Positions 1-13,300 of a stretch of 64,000 bases of DNA are shown piece by piece. Origin of the DNA: Atriophallophorus winterbourni (taxonomy: Eukaryota; Platyhelminthes; Trematoda; Plagiorchiida; Microphallidae); assembly GCA_013407085.1 (NCBI GenBank), contig JACCGJ010023827.1, positions 55,042-119,041 on the forward strand, written 5' to 3'. A model generated the notes under the pieces. That model searched no databases. It had not been told where the DNA came from and saw nothing but the letters and a program-made list of their open reading frames with translations. The translations under genes were made by a program, and so were the position numbers. The number at the start of each line of letters is the position of its first letter. Position 1 is the stretch's first letter.

Positions 1-1106
1 TCTAAGAAACTATAGTTCCCATTGTAAATAAACTAGTTGTTACATTGTGATCAGTGGCTTAATTGAAAAAATGTTGCTATATTTTCGTGAATATGCATTT
101 CTAAAAATAATTTTCACGAAACTACTATTGACTCACGTTAATCATAGAGAAGTCTAAACGAATTCATTTCCGATATGTAAGTAAGTACAGGGACTGCGCG
201 CGAAATAATTCAACACTTAACGTAATCTTATTGTCTCCATCTGAGGATGGCAAACAGCCAGAAACTGGTTGTAGTGTGTTACTACAGGGACGTGAGAGTG
301 ACGGTACTTCGAACATTACACGGATCATTTCTACGATTTTATCTGTTGTCGTAGATTCTCTTTGTAATAATTTCTTTTGACAAACGGGGTTCTTTGTACA
401 AACTATATTTAACATGGGTTTCAAAGTAAACCATGACAAATAATTTTCGCATTAGACGAAATAGTCACAGAAATTGGCGGCTTGCCAAGTTTTAGTCAGT
501 TGGCGTCCAATGTTTATGGATGCCCTAAAATAAAAGTGACGAATTTCTTTTTGCTTCCTATGCTCTGTACAAGTAAATATTTTGCTTTAAAACATCATTT
601 TGGCAATTAATTAAACTGGGCGTAATCGAAAAATCCTGGATAATAAAGAGAGCCATTAAGCGGCAGTATGCTAGATGTGGCCAAAACGGGTTGAGATGGA
701 TCACTAAATGCAAATCGTAAATTATAAAAGTCCTAGAATTTTGGTTTTGTTAGAGAAAAATCATGTTGGATATTGTATTTGCGACTCTAACACTCACCTG
801 TTTTGTTGTTTTAATTAAATCACAATGAAAACTCGAATAACACACGTAATAACTTTATCGGACCGTAATTTATGAGTTTTCTATAGTAATGCCTTAGTTC
901 GATATATGGGGGGCCAACGGGTAAAAATCTGTAATATTTCATCCCTTAAAGTGCACATTTAAGGTTAACGTACACGAAGTAAACTTGCTTTGAAATCAAC
1001 TATTACGCTTGAACAATACACGGTTTGGATAGCAGTTACGAAAACGCCTATGTGCAAGACATTTATCGGACAACGGGAAACGAATAAAAAATAACTCGAA
1101 ACTTAC
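1..1106 (-). other. Intron 17 and expected further calf-2 exon(s), unresolved
   Basis: The rest of calf-2 must start in or beyond this stretch. Two AG acceptors with short open frames are visible: near 645 (GATTTTTCGATTACG..., phase 0, LINCQNDV before a stop) and near 522 (phase-2 frame INIGRQLTKTW). A third open stretch around 300-410 reads NIVCTKNPVC. None fits the family well enough to call. A hammerhead-like repeat sits at 230-280. Confidence 0.4.
230..280 (+). ncRNA. Hammerhead-like motif, family B, degenerate
   Basis: TCTGAGGATGGCAAACAGCC and then AGAAACTGGTT: CTGAGGA core (usual CTGATGA), stem II TGGC/GCCA, GAAA. The core U7 position tolerates change, but the T-to-G here leaves CUGAGGA, still with C3, U4, G5, A6, G8 and A9. 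Helix III ACTGGT is imperfect. Confidence 0.45.
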
Positions 1107-1328
1107 GCGGTAGTTGTGCGGATTGACCAATTTTTCCAATACCCTTGAATCACACGTAACTGAACTAGAGTTGATTATCGATAACTGTTGTTTGACCACA
1201 GAGGGTACTTCAAGCAAGTAGAGTAAGTATTTTCCGTGTGTCTCATTTAAATTTCCGGCAATCTCGTATGGCCAATCAATGATTATACGTGAGTCTGGTA
1301 TCAGACTATGCCGCAAAAGATTTCTCAC
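1107..1328 (-). CDS. Integrin alpha exon 17 (calf-2)
   Basis: Residues 937-1010. VRNLLRHSLIPDSRIIIDW, then PYEI and YLLYLLEVP, match the [20 protein letters not shown]...LLYILHYD signature of calf-2. It contains NET and NSS glycosylation sites and one cysteine. Acceptor TATTTCAG, donor GTAAGT, phase 0. The intron to exon 16 is only 75 nt. Confidence 0.92.
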
Positions 1329-4300
1329 CTGAAATACAATAGAAACTCAATTCAGGAAACAAATGTGACACACACAAATAGAAATTGAGTGACGAGTGCT
1401 TACTGTGATTTTTATTAGCAGACGTGAATCGCCTATTTGATTCTCTGCTGTGATTGAACTGATTCCGTCCGTCACGTTTTTCGAGAAATAAACAGTATTC
1501 GGTTCAATGGAGCTGTGAAATTTAAAAGTGGTTAACTTTAGTTCAACTTACTTACTTTCTTATCTATCGAACTCTAACAACACAATGCTATTTAAGTGAA
1601 CCGATAGATAGAACTAATAGGTAAGGCTAAGCAACATTTTTCCAACATAAATAAACCAAATTCTATATTTTGTAACTTACATCTCGATAGCGTTTATGGA
1701 TCTAATGTATACAAAACAACATCGCAATTTAGGTGAAATAATGCCCAACACGTTGAATTTTTTTCCTTTTTATTGGAAAATCACCGTCTCTTTATTTAAA
1801 AACCCAGCTTGTAAACTGGATGAATCAGCAGCGCTATTTTTATGGACAAGTGTCGCAGTAGTTTTAGTGTGTCTCTGAAAATAAACACTGCAGTGCGGCC
1901 AGACACCGAGTGATGGGCGCCTAGTGACAGTAGCTTTGCCCATCCATTCGTTGACAAGTGTGTAAGTTGGTGGAGAATGAAATTAATTTCACGCTGTTAA
2001 ATATACTTCAATGTGATTGTGATTAGTTAAAGACAATATTTTCAAAAAATAAGTCAATTAGCAGAAGTGTTTGTATAGTAAATCCACCAAACAAAATTCA
2101 TGTACAATAATTATCATTAAGAGATTAACGAGAGATTCACATTGAGCAGGTGCGCCACGGAATCTTGTGAGATTTAGACACACATTCGATCAAGCTACTA
2201 GTCAGGTCATCGTGAAAAGAAATAAGTTTAAATCACAACAGGATATTATATTATTATTATATTTGCACAATCTGATACAGATAGAGTGCCGTTCAACATA
2301 AACAATGAGATGTACAAAGCGAGAAGGGGAGTACAAAGCGTTGTCATCGGCATCGTTGAACATAGGCATGATACTACCCGGTTGCCTACAATACTACCCG
2401 GTTGCCTACAGGATATTGGATGTCGTTTCCCGGTGAATTTGCAAAGGCGATTGAACTTTATTATTTTAACCTGTTGAATCACAGGAGCCACACTAATGTA
2501 AACTTTATTTGAACCCATGACCTTGAACAAAACATCTCATTTGCATGAATTTCCATCACACTCACACAACAACCGGTTTCTTGCTATTTGCACTCATCAG
2601 GTATGGGTAGTAGGATCAGGATCCACATGCGCTTTAAGCAGTGGAAGAATAGTAAACAAGTTGCGCTTGTATGCCACTGTTGGATAAGGGTTGGTCGTAC
2701 AAAACATACGGAGATAATTTATAAAACTTTTCTTCTTGCAAAATGCAATATTTATCGCATCAAACTTGTATCTTGTAACCAACTATTCATAACGATTCTT
2801 GCTGAAATCTCTCAAACGTTGAAAGGTTCTTTATGTCTAGATTCTGTTTCAAAGTTTTCTTGCCACCTCCCAACAGTGAAATTTACTTTTTATGACAAAC
2901 TTAATCATCCAGAAGTCGAATCATATCTATAAGACCATCGCCACAAATGCGAAAATTTAAATTCTGGAAAATATGCGATCCAGTAATATCTTATGCTTTG
3001 GAATAGCTAAGTGAACGAAACACTTATCAGTTTTCCAAAATCGTTGAAAATTGCGGTTTAAGCAATCAACAGTGTCTGTACGAGCCAGAAAAGAAGACAA
3101 AAGCTCAAGAATTCTAATATCAATCTTAGCCATTTAATTCTGCGACCTTGAAAATAATTTGATGTCGCCCTGTCCGAAGTTAAAGATAAAAGTCAACTAT
3201 TTGGTTTCCTACGACGGAAGAATTTATCTAACCTCTACCTGTCGATAGAGGCACAACTTTAGCATAAGTGATATAAGATTATTTGTCATCATGTTCCGTA
3301 AGTCACCTAAGCCTATTCAGACTAGGTAATTAGCGCATAAGCGGTACGCCCTGACTAACGGCAGGAAGCTAACTGTGCGAAATTTTGTGGCGAGTGAATT
3401 TCCATGGAGATTGACTGTTCGACTGATTCTTACAGGAAATCGCGCATTTTTATCCGTTACATAAAATATAGTAACCCACCAAAACATTCGAATTAAACTT
3501 AGCATTTTACTGGCTGGGTAATCTCGAAATGGTCACAGGAAACTGTAATATCTGATTTATATAAAATGGCTCAACATCTTTCAGAAAATCCATTATATAT
3601 TTTTTATTTAAAAAATCTGATCTGGTTCTTCTAAAATATCCAATACGGACACAGCTGTTTGAACGTGTTGAACTTGTCAGTAACAAAGTAATGTGTTGCT
3701 CACATTCCCACCACCGGTTTCTGGTTGATTACCGTCATCAGGTGAAGACAGTATGATCAGGTTCAGTGAGACTTGAAACAGTGGAAACGTGGTATAAATT
3801 TGTTTTTCAGTAACAAGTTTTTAATTTCCAAATAAAATATTTTGGTTGTTTTTCTATTTTAGTAATGTTAATACGTAGAAAATTAAGTAAGTGAAATCAA
3901 TTATTTTACATTCTGACAACAAAATTTAATGTTTGGGCATTCATAACAATGAAATTATTGAAGTTAAATTTAAACATCTGCTGTGCACTGCTCGAATGTT
4001 CAGTGGCTAGTGGATTGATATATACACAAAGAAGATAAATCACGTAAGGTTTTCAATGTTCACTTTGTATGCAGGACTCACCCCTCAACGGAAACCTTTG
4101 CCAACATTTTGATTCGCACAGTCAGCTCGTGTTTCAAAGATCCTTCTACTCTAATTGGGATTCCGGTGCCACTGGAATTCAGAGGGAGTCGAGTATATGT
4201 CAGCGAAGTATACTTGTTTCATTATTTCACCTTATCATAGCAAGGTTTGAAAAGCCCTCAGTATACTGATGAGATTGGTAATTTGATTTAGAACTTCATA

Positions 4301-7300
4301 AATAATTGGCAACATAATTAGCAACATTACAATGAGTTTAAATGATTTGCAAGTAGTTAGCTTAATCCATCGATTGGAATATGTTTGGGACAGATCGTGT
4401 ATTCATAATGCAAGGAAATTTGAGTGCAATCGGTTAGAGTAGTTTTTGGGCAACGTTTCACTTCTGACACAGAATAATTATCAATAATTAGCTTAATGTT
4501 TGAAAAGCTGGTAATGACAAACCCCATGAGAAATTTTGATGAATATTTATATTTTAATCACAGTTTAAATCATAGACTTTAAATTTGCGATATGAAAATT
4601 GAACAGAAAACTATTTTGTATATGGTGGTCAGCATGAGTGCGACCTGGAAACTTTGTTTTCCGAACGCTAGTTTAAAAATTTGGACGAACGGTATTACAA
4701 ACATCAAGTTTGTGTCAACGAGCATAATGTATATAGAAGAGATTCAGTGAACCAATAAATGAGCGAAAAATAAAAGTGCTCTAGAAAGTGAAGAATGAAA
4801 ATTAATAAAAGCACATTAGTAGCAACGCCAGTGTGACGGAAAGTATTGTGTTGTCGTATAAAATCTGAAACCTTCAGGGTTCAAGGCCACCAACGGAATA
4901 TATTTGGACTACAATCGAATAGGCAGATACAACTTAAAAATAAAATTCATTTTATATGCGATATGAATTTCGTATAGGGGAACGTCTTTACGTCAACGTG
5001 CACAATGCAATGAGCGATTTAATTTACGAAATTTCGCTTTTTAGTATTACTTCGCGCTCATAATGGGTTTTTGCATCGACTGTAGACACAATATTCGCCA
5101 AAACTGGAACATGCAACTCACGTAATGACTGTGCTATTTACGCTAAAGTTCGCCAACTGGACTGTTAACTGATGTCCGATAACCTGCCATTTAATGGAGC
5201 ATTCCGTAGTTTGACCAGGAGCTAATGGATTGGCCAAGTTACAGATAGCGGCTTCAGGAGAAATACGGTTTCCGGGATTATCCTCAATAGAAAAATAAGG
5301 GAATATTTTAATTAAAATTATTCCATATTTCAGTTTTGCTTTAGCAGAAAACCAAGAAAATAACATTTGAAAATGCAAATTCAAACTCAGTTGTTATATA
5401 AACCGTCTTTTAGATGGAACTCATTTCAGGCGAATGGGATTAATAATTATCGTTAAAGAGACGTTCTGTGAAGCGATATGATATAGTTTGATATGGTATT
5501 CGATTGAAATTGACATTGCAATAGATAAAAATTTCGTGGATGGGGATTATCGGTGATTGAAACAATATCTTTTGATTTCAAATATAAATTGCTTCTTAAA
5601 ATTTAATTGAAAAGAAACTACAATATTCTAATTTAGTTAGAGTACCATTGACAACAAAATTTAGCAAACTCACTGAATTGTTTAATTCAAGTAAGTTTGA
5701 AGGATAAAGGGAAACGAAGTTCAAGCCATAGACCGGATCTCGCCCAACATTTACGACGCGAGCGCGGATAGATATTGCCTGATTCGTATCGTCTCCGACA
5801 TAAACAACAGGTCCGAATTTGTCTCTTTCAAAGTAAAGAAGGAATGTGTTTAATCTGAAAAAACGTATCTGATTGAAAGACCTAAGTTAACAGAACAACA
5901 TAATCCCTGTTGCCTTTTTGCTTAAAAGTGAATGAAGCCGCCAGCCGTAAACTTTGGTCTTTGAATTTAAAGTTTGTAATCTCGATATCAATCATTTGGA
6001 AAACCGACGAAGATCTAATGATGAAACATCATATAAGTTCTTAAGTATAACACCAATTACACCTAAGGAATTGTGTTGTTTCTGCATTACGAATTGAGCT
6101 AGGTACCAGCGTACATGAAGAAATAGGGTCGATTTTTACAACGGCGGCTACTTTTGATTTGCGAACAATATGGATTTTGTATACTCGTCTATAGTAAGCT
6201 GCGTGCAATCATCGAAATAACAGAATGAGCAAGTTAAAATAAATCGAATTTTAAAGAAATGTTAGAGATTTAAATAGCGTTGAAATCATGAAAACTAACC
6301 TGGAGACTGTAACATCGTATTCCACTCGGATATTTCCACAGCAAACTTTGTCAACACACTGATTATCAAACGGCAGCTAAAACCAAAAAGAGCACAAACG
6401 CGAGTCGTCAGTTCCATTCATTAATTTTTAAAATGAAATCCACGACAATGCTGACCATTTTAAATCGAAAGGGTAAAAGAGTTTTTCGTGTTTTAAATCA
6501 CGAAAAACCAACGTAAACGCGATTCAGCATAAGGTGAGTAAAAATGAGGCTCATTTGAATTAACAAGATCAGAAAAGTCAAATTATTAGCTACGTTACTG
6601 TACTGTCCCTATATTCAAGATTCATGCTTTGCTGTAGCATAATGCAAGTTTTACGTATAAAGTATTATTAAGTCTCAAGTTTCTACGCAGGCGCTTCCTG
6701 GAAAGAAGTAAACATAATTTCGGGTGGAAAAATATTAATAAAAAATGCAGGTTCAAGTGAATGGTGTTTTAAGCGTTTGAGCATATGGAGATAACTTTTA
6801 GATGTGAAAGATATATTGAAACTAATTTGATTGTCGATTAAGTTAGCTAGTTGTTTCATCGGTGCAGTGATTTAAAATACAATGAAGCTTTACGTATCAG
6901 TGAGCACAAAACACACCTCTATCAGTTGATTATTCTGACGTGGGTCAGCAATTGGGAATTTGTTTAAATCCGACGCGCCCGGACCAGGCCTTGGAAATTC
7001 CGCGAGCCATCGAACACCTATTGAGAGCGGTTTTGTGCGGTCCACAATATTGATATCCTTCACAAATTGAAGATATATCATTTTAAACCTTTCTTAGAAT
7101 GCTTACATGATAATTACATGCATAAGGTATAATGTATGATTACATATTCAACAATATGAAATGAAAATTAGATTTGATTGAGAACTAGAATAACAAATTA
7201 CACATCACAGGTTGTTCAGAATTCGCAAATGCAAGATTGATATTCGGAAGTATGAAATCGTTGATAAAAATTTAATCTAAGCTAACCTGTGCTTCTGGCG

Positions 7301-10300
7301 TAAAAAAAGGTCAGTGCATATTTCACTTTTTAAGTTATGGAAACATGAAAATACCTGTTCTGTAAGTATTAACACAAAACCAATTAGCCAGGAGAAATCT
7401 CGCTATTTCATGAGCAAACCAAGGCAGTTGATGTAATTTAGTAAGAAATAACAACAATATTTATTGTGTATGTACGGTCTATCATCACACAGCTTGATAA
7501 ACAAAGTATTAAAAAAATGTTGTTTTGCATGAACATCACTCGGACTTAATGACATTCCGGTTACATTAACTTACATTACCTGGAGAACGAATTTAAATCC
7601 GTTGGTCCATGATTGTTTGAAATTCTCTTAATTGAATGCATTAAAGGAAAAGACGATGTGGTGAAAATATTAATCAACATAACTACCAACAAATAGATAG
7701 TTTGTTGTTAGTATACAGGTATGAAACAATAATATTCTGTAAAAATATCTTACTCTGAACAACAGTCGCAAGTTTTTGGCATTTCGCAACTGTTCCTGGG
7801 TTGGCTTGTATTTGCCATCAGTTGATAGAGTCTCTTGACATGTTGCTTGCACCTCAACTGGTTTAAACCCACCTGGGCTACTTAGCCCTAACGAATTCAA
7901 AGAATCGTTAAATTGAAAGTATTTTCCAGCCTCTAATCCATATTCATCGAGACTTTTCTCGCCCAAAAAGCTGACTGGAGCAATTGATAATTCTTTGAAT
8001 ATTTCAGATGACACATTGGAACTCGACGCACCCGGACAGGAATTAATGTCGAACGCGTTATTTCGCATTTTCTCTGGTGAATCTATGCTTTCAAGCCATT
8101 GCTTGTTCGGATCAAACTTCAACAGCATGGAGACTTTGTCCCGTTTGGTGTGATCGCATGCGTATCTACAACAAATAAACAAATTAGCCGTGTGGTGTAA
8201 CGTTTTTTACACCGAGAACATATGTTTCGCAAATACAAATTGGTAAGATAGCTGGTCAACAGCTGTAGCCTTCTGTGATAGTCGAGATAAACATTCGTTA
8301 TGAAGCAGCCTTCTTTAACAAATCAATAAAAACGCTGGTCCTTAATTAGTTTTGGTTTGTTTTTGAACGCGGATTAATGAAATGGCCATGCTTGTGGTTT
8401 CAAGAGTGAATGTAGTTATTTTCACACAAGCAACTTGAGGGCGGTCAAATATAGTAATTTAGACATATACGTTGTTTGTCATTAAAACATTGCGTCTGTA
8501 GCGTTAACAGACCAATATGACAAGTAAAGGGAGTAAAACATTTCTGATCTATCCCAAACGAGCAGTTGACCTATTACTGATCCATTTTCATCCGATTTTG
8601 GCAGTGTTGCAGTCTTACGACTAAATGTTCAAGCGATTTCAGACGGAAGATAAAATTATTAGGACTCACAATTTTCCCCTATTTTAATATATCCGTTATA
8701 TACATTGGTAAATGTATTAACTGTCACAATTGACTAAAATTATTATTGTTGGAGCAAGATATTTTTCGAGATTGTGGCTGGGCTAAAGCTAAACTTGCTT
8801 GTTGTTGGCCTTCTTAGGTCGATTTCAAGCCTGGATGTATATCACAATCGCATGATTTTTTCATGTTCCACAGCTTTTCGAATGAATAAATAGTCCAATT
8901 CCGAAAGAATCGTTGTATACTGCAGTTGTATACTCCTGGCGCGATCTGCGTTCAGTAGCCAAGAGTTGTATCTGCTCCTCCCCAGCTTGCAGACGACGCT
9001 TCACGCAATGCCTTCAAAGCATGCGGTCAAAAGCAAGTTCTTCTCAATTCGTGGAGTCAAGGCCAATGGCTTTCATATCTCTTTTGCAAACGTCTTTTTA
9101 CCGCAAGTGTATTCTGCCCAATGGTCGACTTCCTGATTTCAACTCACCATAGAGTAGATCTTTCGAAATACGAGCATTTTCCTTAATGCACAGAAATTTG
9201 AGTGCAATCGGTTAGAGCAGTTTTTGGGTAACGTTTCACTTTTGACACAGAAGCGTCGTCAGACCAAGGGTGATAGTCAGGAAAGGGAACATGATTAAGT
9301 TGTAGTCAACCCACCACCACTGATTTGACCTTACCGCTACACAGCCTATAGTACTCCTACCGTGTGTCACGCATCGTGGAAATGACTCGGATAGGTAGTC
9401 GATTTTCCTCCTAGTGTATATCCACGTCAATGTAATATAAGTAAACGCGGTCAAGGTCAGTTGACACAGCGGCCAACATGCGTAAAAGTACATAAATAAC
9501 GGGGCTTGTGTATTAAACAGCAGTCAACTCAGAAGCTTTTGCATCGAAACGGTCGGTCGTTGGAGCTTTCTTCGGACAGTAAGTGGAAAGTGCGACTCGG
9601 CATATGCAGCTTTTTAGCGATTCCCAGTTTTCTGAAGCCGATTCGGATTAGATTGTTTTGTTGAACTCAATTGTGAATGCTTTTGCCAATCACACAGCTT
9701 GATTAGGTTCGCACATGCGAATTACATCTATCCATTGCTTAGCCAACAATTTGGAGCGGTGAAATCTTGTATGGGGAAACTTCACTTTTGCACAAACCAG
9801 TGAATTGCCAGCGTCGCAGTCTGCGCCTTGATATGATCTGGTGAGAAGTAGGCTTAATATACTAATGCGCGCTGATGCCAATGCTTAGAGCGAGGATGTA
9901 ACCAAGACCCTTTATGCTGTGGTTTTGTTTGAAAGAAAGTGTTACTGACCCAAATACTGAACTGTGCACACTCTTCTAAAATTCGTTGTCCATTTTAATT
10001 GACTCGACCTAGTCCGAAATTTACGAGAAAATTTTACCAAGACTAGTAATCTGCATCTTATACCACTACACAGTTTATTATGGCACGATTTTGAGGACTT
10101 TTATGAAACTATGGTAAAAAGCGTCTTTTCCAGCAGGTGACGCAGCGAGCATCGGTGATTAAACGTTGACCAACGAAATGATACCACTACTGCACTTCAG
10201 ATTTAGAGTTCAAATCCGTTCTCTCCCGCTGCTGCTTTGTTTTGCAGTCAGGCTGTTACGCACGGTAAACCCAAATCCAACCCAACTCTCAGTCGAGGCT

Positions 10301-13300
10301 CATCTGAGCCCCTTCCTTGCCAAAAATGTGTATTCACATTCTGTTAGCATACCAGTGTCTGGTAGTCGCGTAACTTGCAGGGCAGCTGCGTCTACCGTCA
10401 GCCTTCTCAGCTCATTGTTAATCACAACTGATTTTCTTACGCCTCTATAATTCGAGACGTCGTCATAAAATCAGCTTCGAGCGCTGAGCACTACGCCAGT
10501 AGAGCAATAGTTTTCAACCTGTATCTGTTGCTTCACGTATTATTATACATAGAAGTGGAATGGAGTGTAAACTTTATTGGTGCGTTAAGATCACGCAAAA
10601 GCAGTTCAATATGGAGAAATAGCTGTTGCTCATGCAACAAATGTTCCCTCTCCAGGACAACACTGAAACGAAAGGAACAGCTAGGCTGATACTTTTGGAC
10701 AACGATGTCGTCGCAGGATATGGCAGGACGACATTAAATACAACTTCGGAGTACCTAACGTTATTCCGGATCTGGATATTTCCTTAAGGTTGTCTTCTGA
10801 AGCAATTTTTCATGATTCGATGTAGCCACAAGGCAGTGGAGGTTTGAAATAAGGGTTTTTCTCCCATTAGGTGCACCGCCTTCATGGACTTACTAGCTCC
10901 ACCTGCCTGAAGCAAACTGGTTTTGAGGAGCCAGTTCGCCGCATTTCCCCCTTCTCTTGTCAGTAGAAGCAGTTCAACCAGGTTACACAGGATCACGCGT
11001 GCAGGCCAGGAGATGGACTTGTTTGTTAAAGGCTATATGAGACGCGCACAATTACAGCATTTCGGGAATAGGTAGCTCATCCCCAAAACCGCTTCGGCCG
11101 TGATAACCGGTTGTAATATAGCGACAAAAAATATGTATTGCAATTTTCATAGCGAAACTTAGCTCAACATCCTACTTAATTATCCATGAATGTTGATTAT
11201 CTAGCTTCCATGAATGCAACAGCATACACCTCAGATGAGAAAAATTCATAGAAAGAAATTACGTGTTCACATAGTGACATACAGTAGTGGAAATAATGAT
11301 TTACTTTAATGGGCGTTTTATACGAAAAAATATGCAAAGACGATCAGGTTTAATATCTATGCACTGTTTGTAGAATCACTAATAAGTTTCCGAAAAACAT
11401 AATGTTGAAGCTTCATTGTTATTTTGTTTAGCTGCTCATATCCATCTCAATCGATTTTTGTCGCCAAAGAAATCAAAAAGAAAAATAAGCATCTATTAAA
11501 AATCTGTAGTTTTTATCCGCAAAAATGTAGAGTAGATGCATCAATTTGAATTTAATTTTCCCAGCATTATTTTTGTAGTCAAGACTCACCCGTCCACACT
11601 GGTATACGTCATGAACACTTTGAGATCTAGGCAACGGACGTCGATTCCCTTGTAGCCGGAGACGGCTTCTTCGCTCTTTGTACAAAGGGGTAAGGATTTC
11701 AAATCTGGCTTTATTGACGTAGATCCATCAGCCAATGTTACGTGTGCTTGGAGTCTGTATGTGTGCGAAATAACGATAAATTCAAGAATTACAATTAAAG
11801 ATAAATTTAAGATAAAAAGCAAATAGCAGTACAATGCTACATGCTATACAATTCAAACAAATCGCACTTTCATCTTTCCAGCCATGTGGTTTGAAGGAGG
11901 GGTAAAAGGAATTCCAATTTTGATATTAATTTGGGAAATGTCGGCAGGAAATGTGTTTGGATAAATTTGTTTATCTAACTGTGCGTAAAACAGAAGCATT
12001 AATTAGAAGTTAAACGTTACCCAAAATCTGCTCTAACCGATTTTTTTTTATCAAATTTTATTTTTTGGAAGCAATAATTGCTTTCAATAAACACAGTATG
12101 ATTTAACATAAAAGAAATGTTGCTTTAAAGATAATTTCATTCAGTGATGTCACACTTCAGATCTTTTCTTAAATTGCTATTCTGCATTCGGAAATCGGTC
12201 TTTACTTCAGGGTTTCCAAGGCACAACAAATGGTTGTTTGATTATGCATACCAAGAGAGAATGGACATGCTGGGATTGACTGATTATACACAAAGGAGAT
12301 AAAGGAGCGATATTATTCTCACATAAGAAATACTGCGGATTAAAAATCACTCTCTCCGCGATTTGATAAAAGTTAGTTCCCCTAAGAATACATGGAGTTA
12401 TTCAAGTTGTCTCCTTATACCGCAATCAAGACTCGATTGCAGACGTCATTTCTTCTCGGTGCGTATTTGCTTTCTGTGGAATTCACTATCACAGGATATT
12501 GTGAACGTTCCTACGATCCTTGATTTCAAATACAAACTGAATACTTATATCAAAGAACACTCCACTATCGTCCCTGTATATTGACCCCATATGAACCCAC
12601 ACAAATCAAACACCTCAGTAAAATTTTGATTGCACCCTCGGCATTTTTATAGCTGTCATCCAATGGTACATATAAAGCGATTGCTTTTTTCACTATGAAA
12701 TCTTGATTCTTGATTTATGCATGTAAAGTGTGTAATTTGATTAATTTGTTCCTTCAGTTAAAAGTTCGTTCGGTCACCTCATCAGCCGCAGTTAATTAGT
12801 GATTCATTTGAAGCCAACATTTTCTCAGCTAACCATATTCATTTCGATTGTCCCTCTACATACTGAATGTCGATAAAATCAGATATTGCTCCTCTTCGAA
12901 TTTATGAATTAATTAGTATTTGATCGAGATGATCCACGATTTGCTAATGTAATGAAATCACCAGTTGCCCCCTACCTGCGGCTTCGCACTGTTTGCACTC
13001 ATCTTGTAGCTTGAACTTGAAATTAGAATAAAACAGACATGGCCAACTAATTCAATCAAATCTACACACATTGATGAAGTTAAGCCGATGAGTATAAAAA
13101 ATATTAATATTTGAATGCGTTTCCAATACACACATCACAGGACAGGTTTCGTGTTTGTAACTCTCTTAACATATGTATATACGTGCTTGAACCAGTTGGT
13201 AGAACCAATTTTTAATCCAAAAGTTGGATCCAAATTTTAATATTGGTTACCGTTTCTTCGTTGATTCAATGCACGCGACCCTGATCACTCTGTTCCTAAG

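Larger units (their letters stand above)
1513..4081 (-). other. Intron 15 of the integrin gene
   Basis: No coding exon is needed here because exons 15 and 16 join in phase. It holds two hammerhead-like repeats (about 2558-2622 and 3700-3762) and a 20-bp tandem duplication (2371-2410). The open frames across 2246-2932 overlap these repeats and are not taken as genes. Confidence 0.7.

Noticed and set aside
1568..1614. Inverted repeat TATCTATCG / CGATAGATA
   Set aside because: Nine base pairs with a 30-nt spacer in A+T-rich intron; expected by chance and without further context.
2246..2932. Overlapping open frames of 94 and 114 codons
   Set aside because: They cover a family B repeat and a tandem duplication in intron 15; a tempting splice (VIQQ|VRNLL) fails the phase test and exon 16 at 1404-1512 fits instead.
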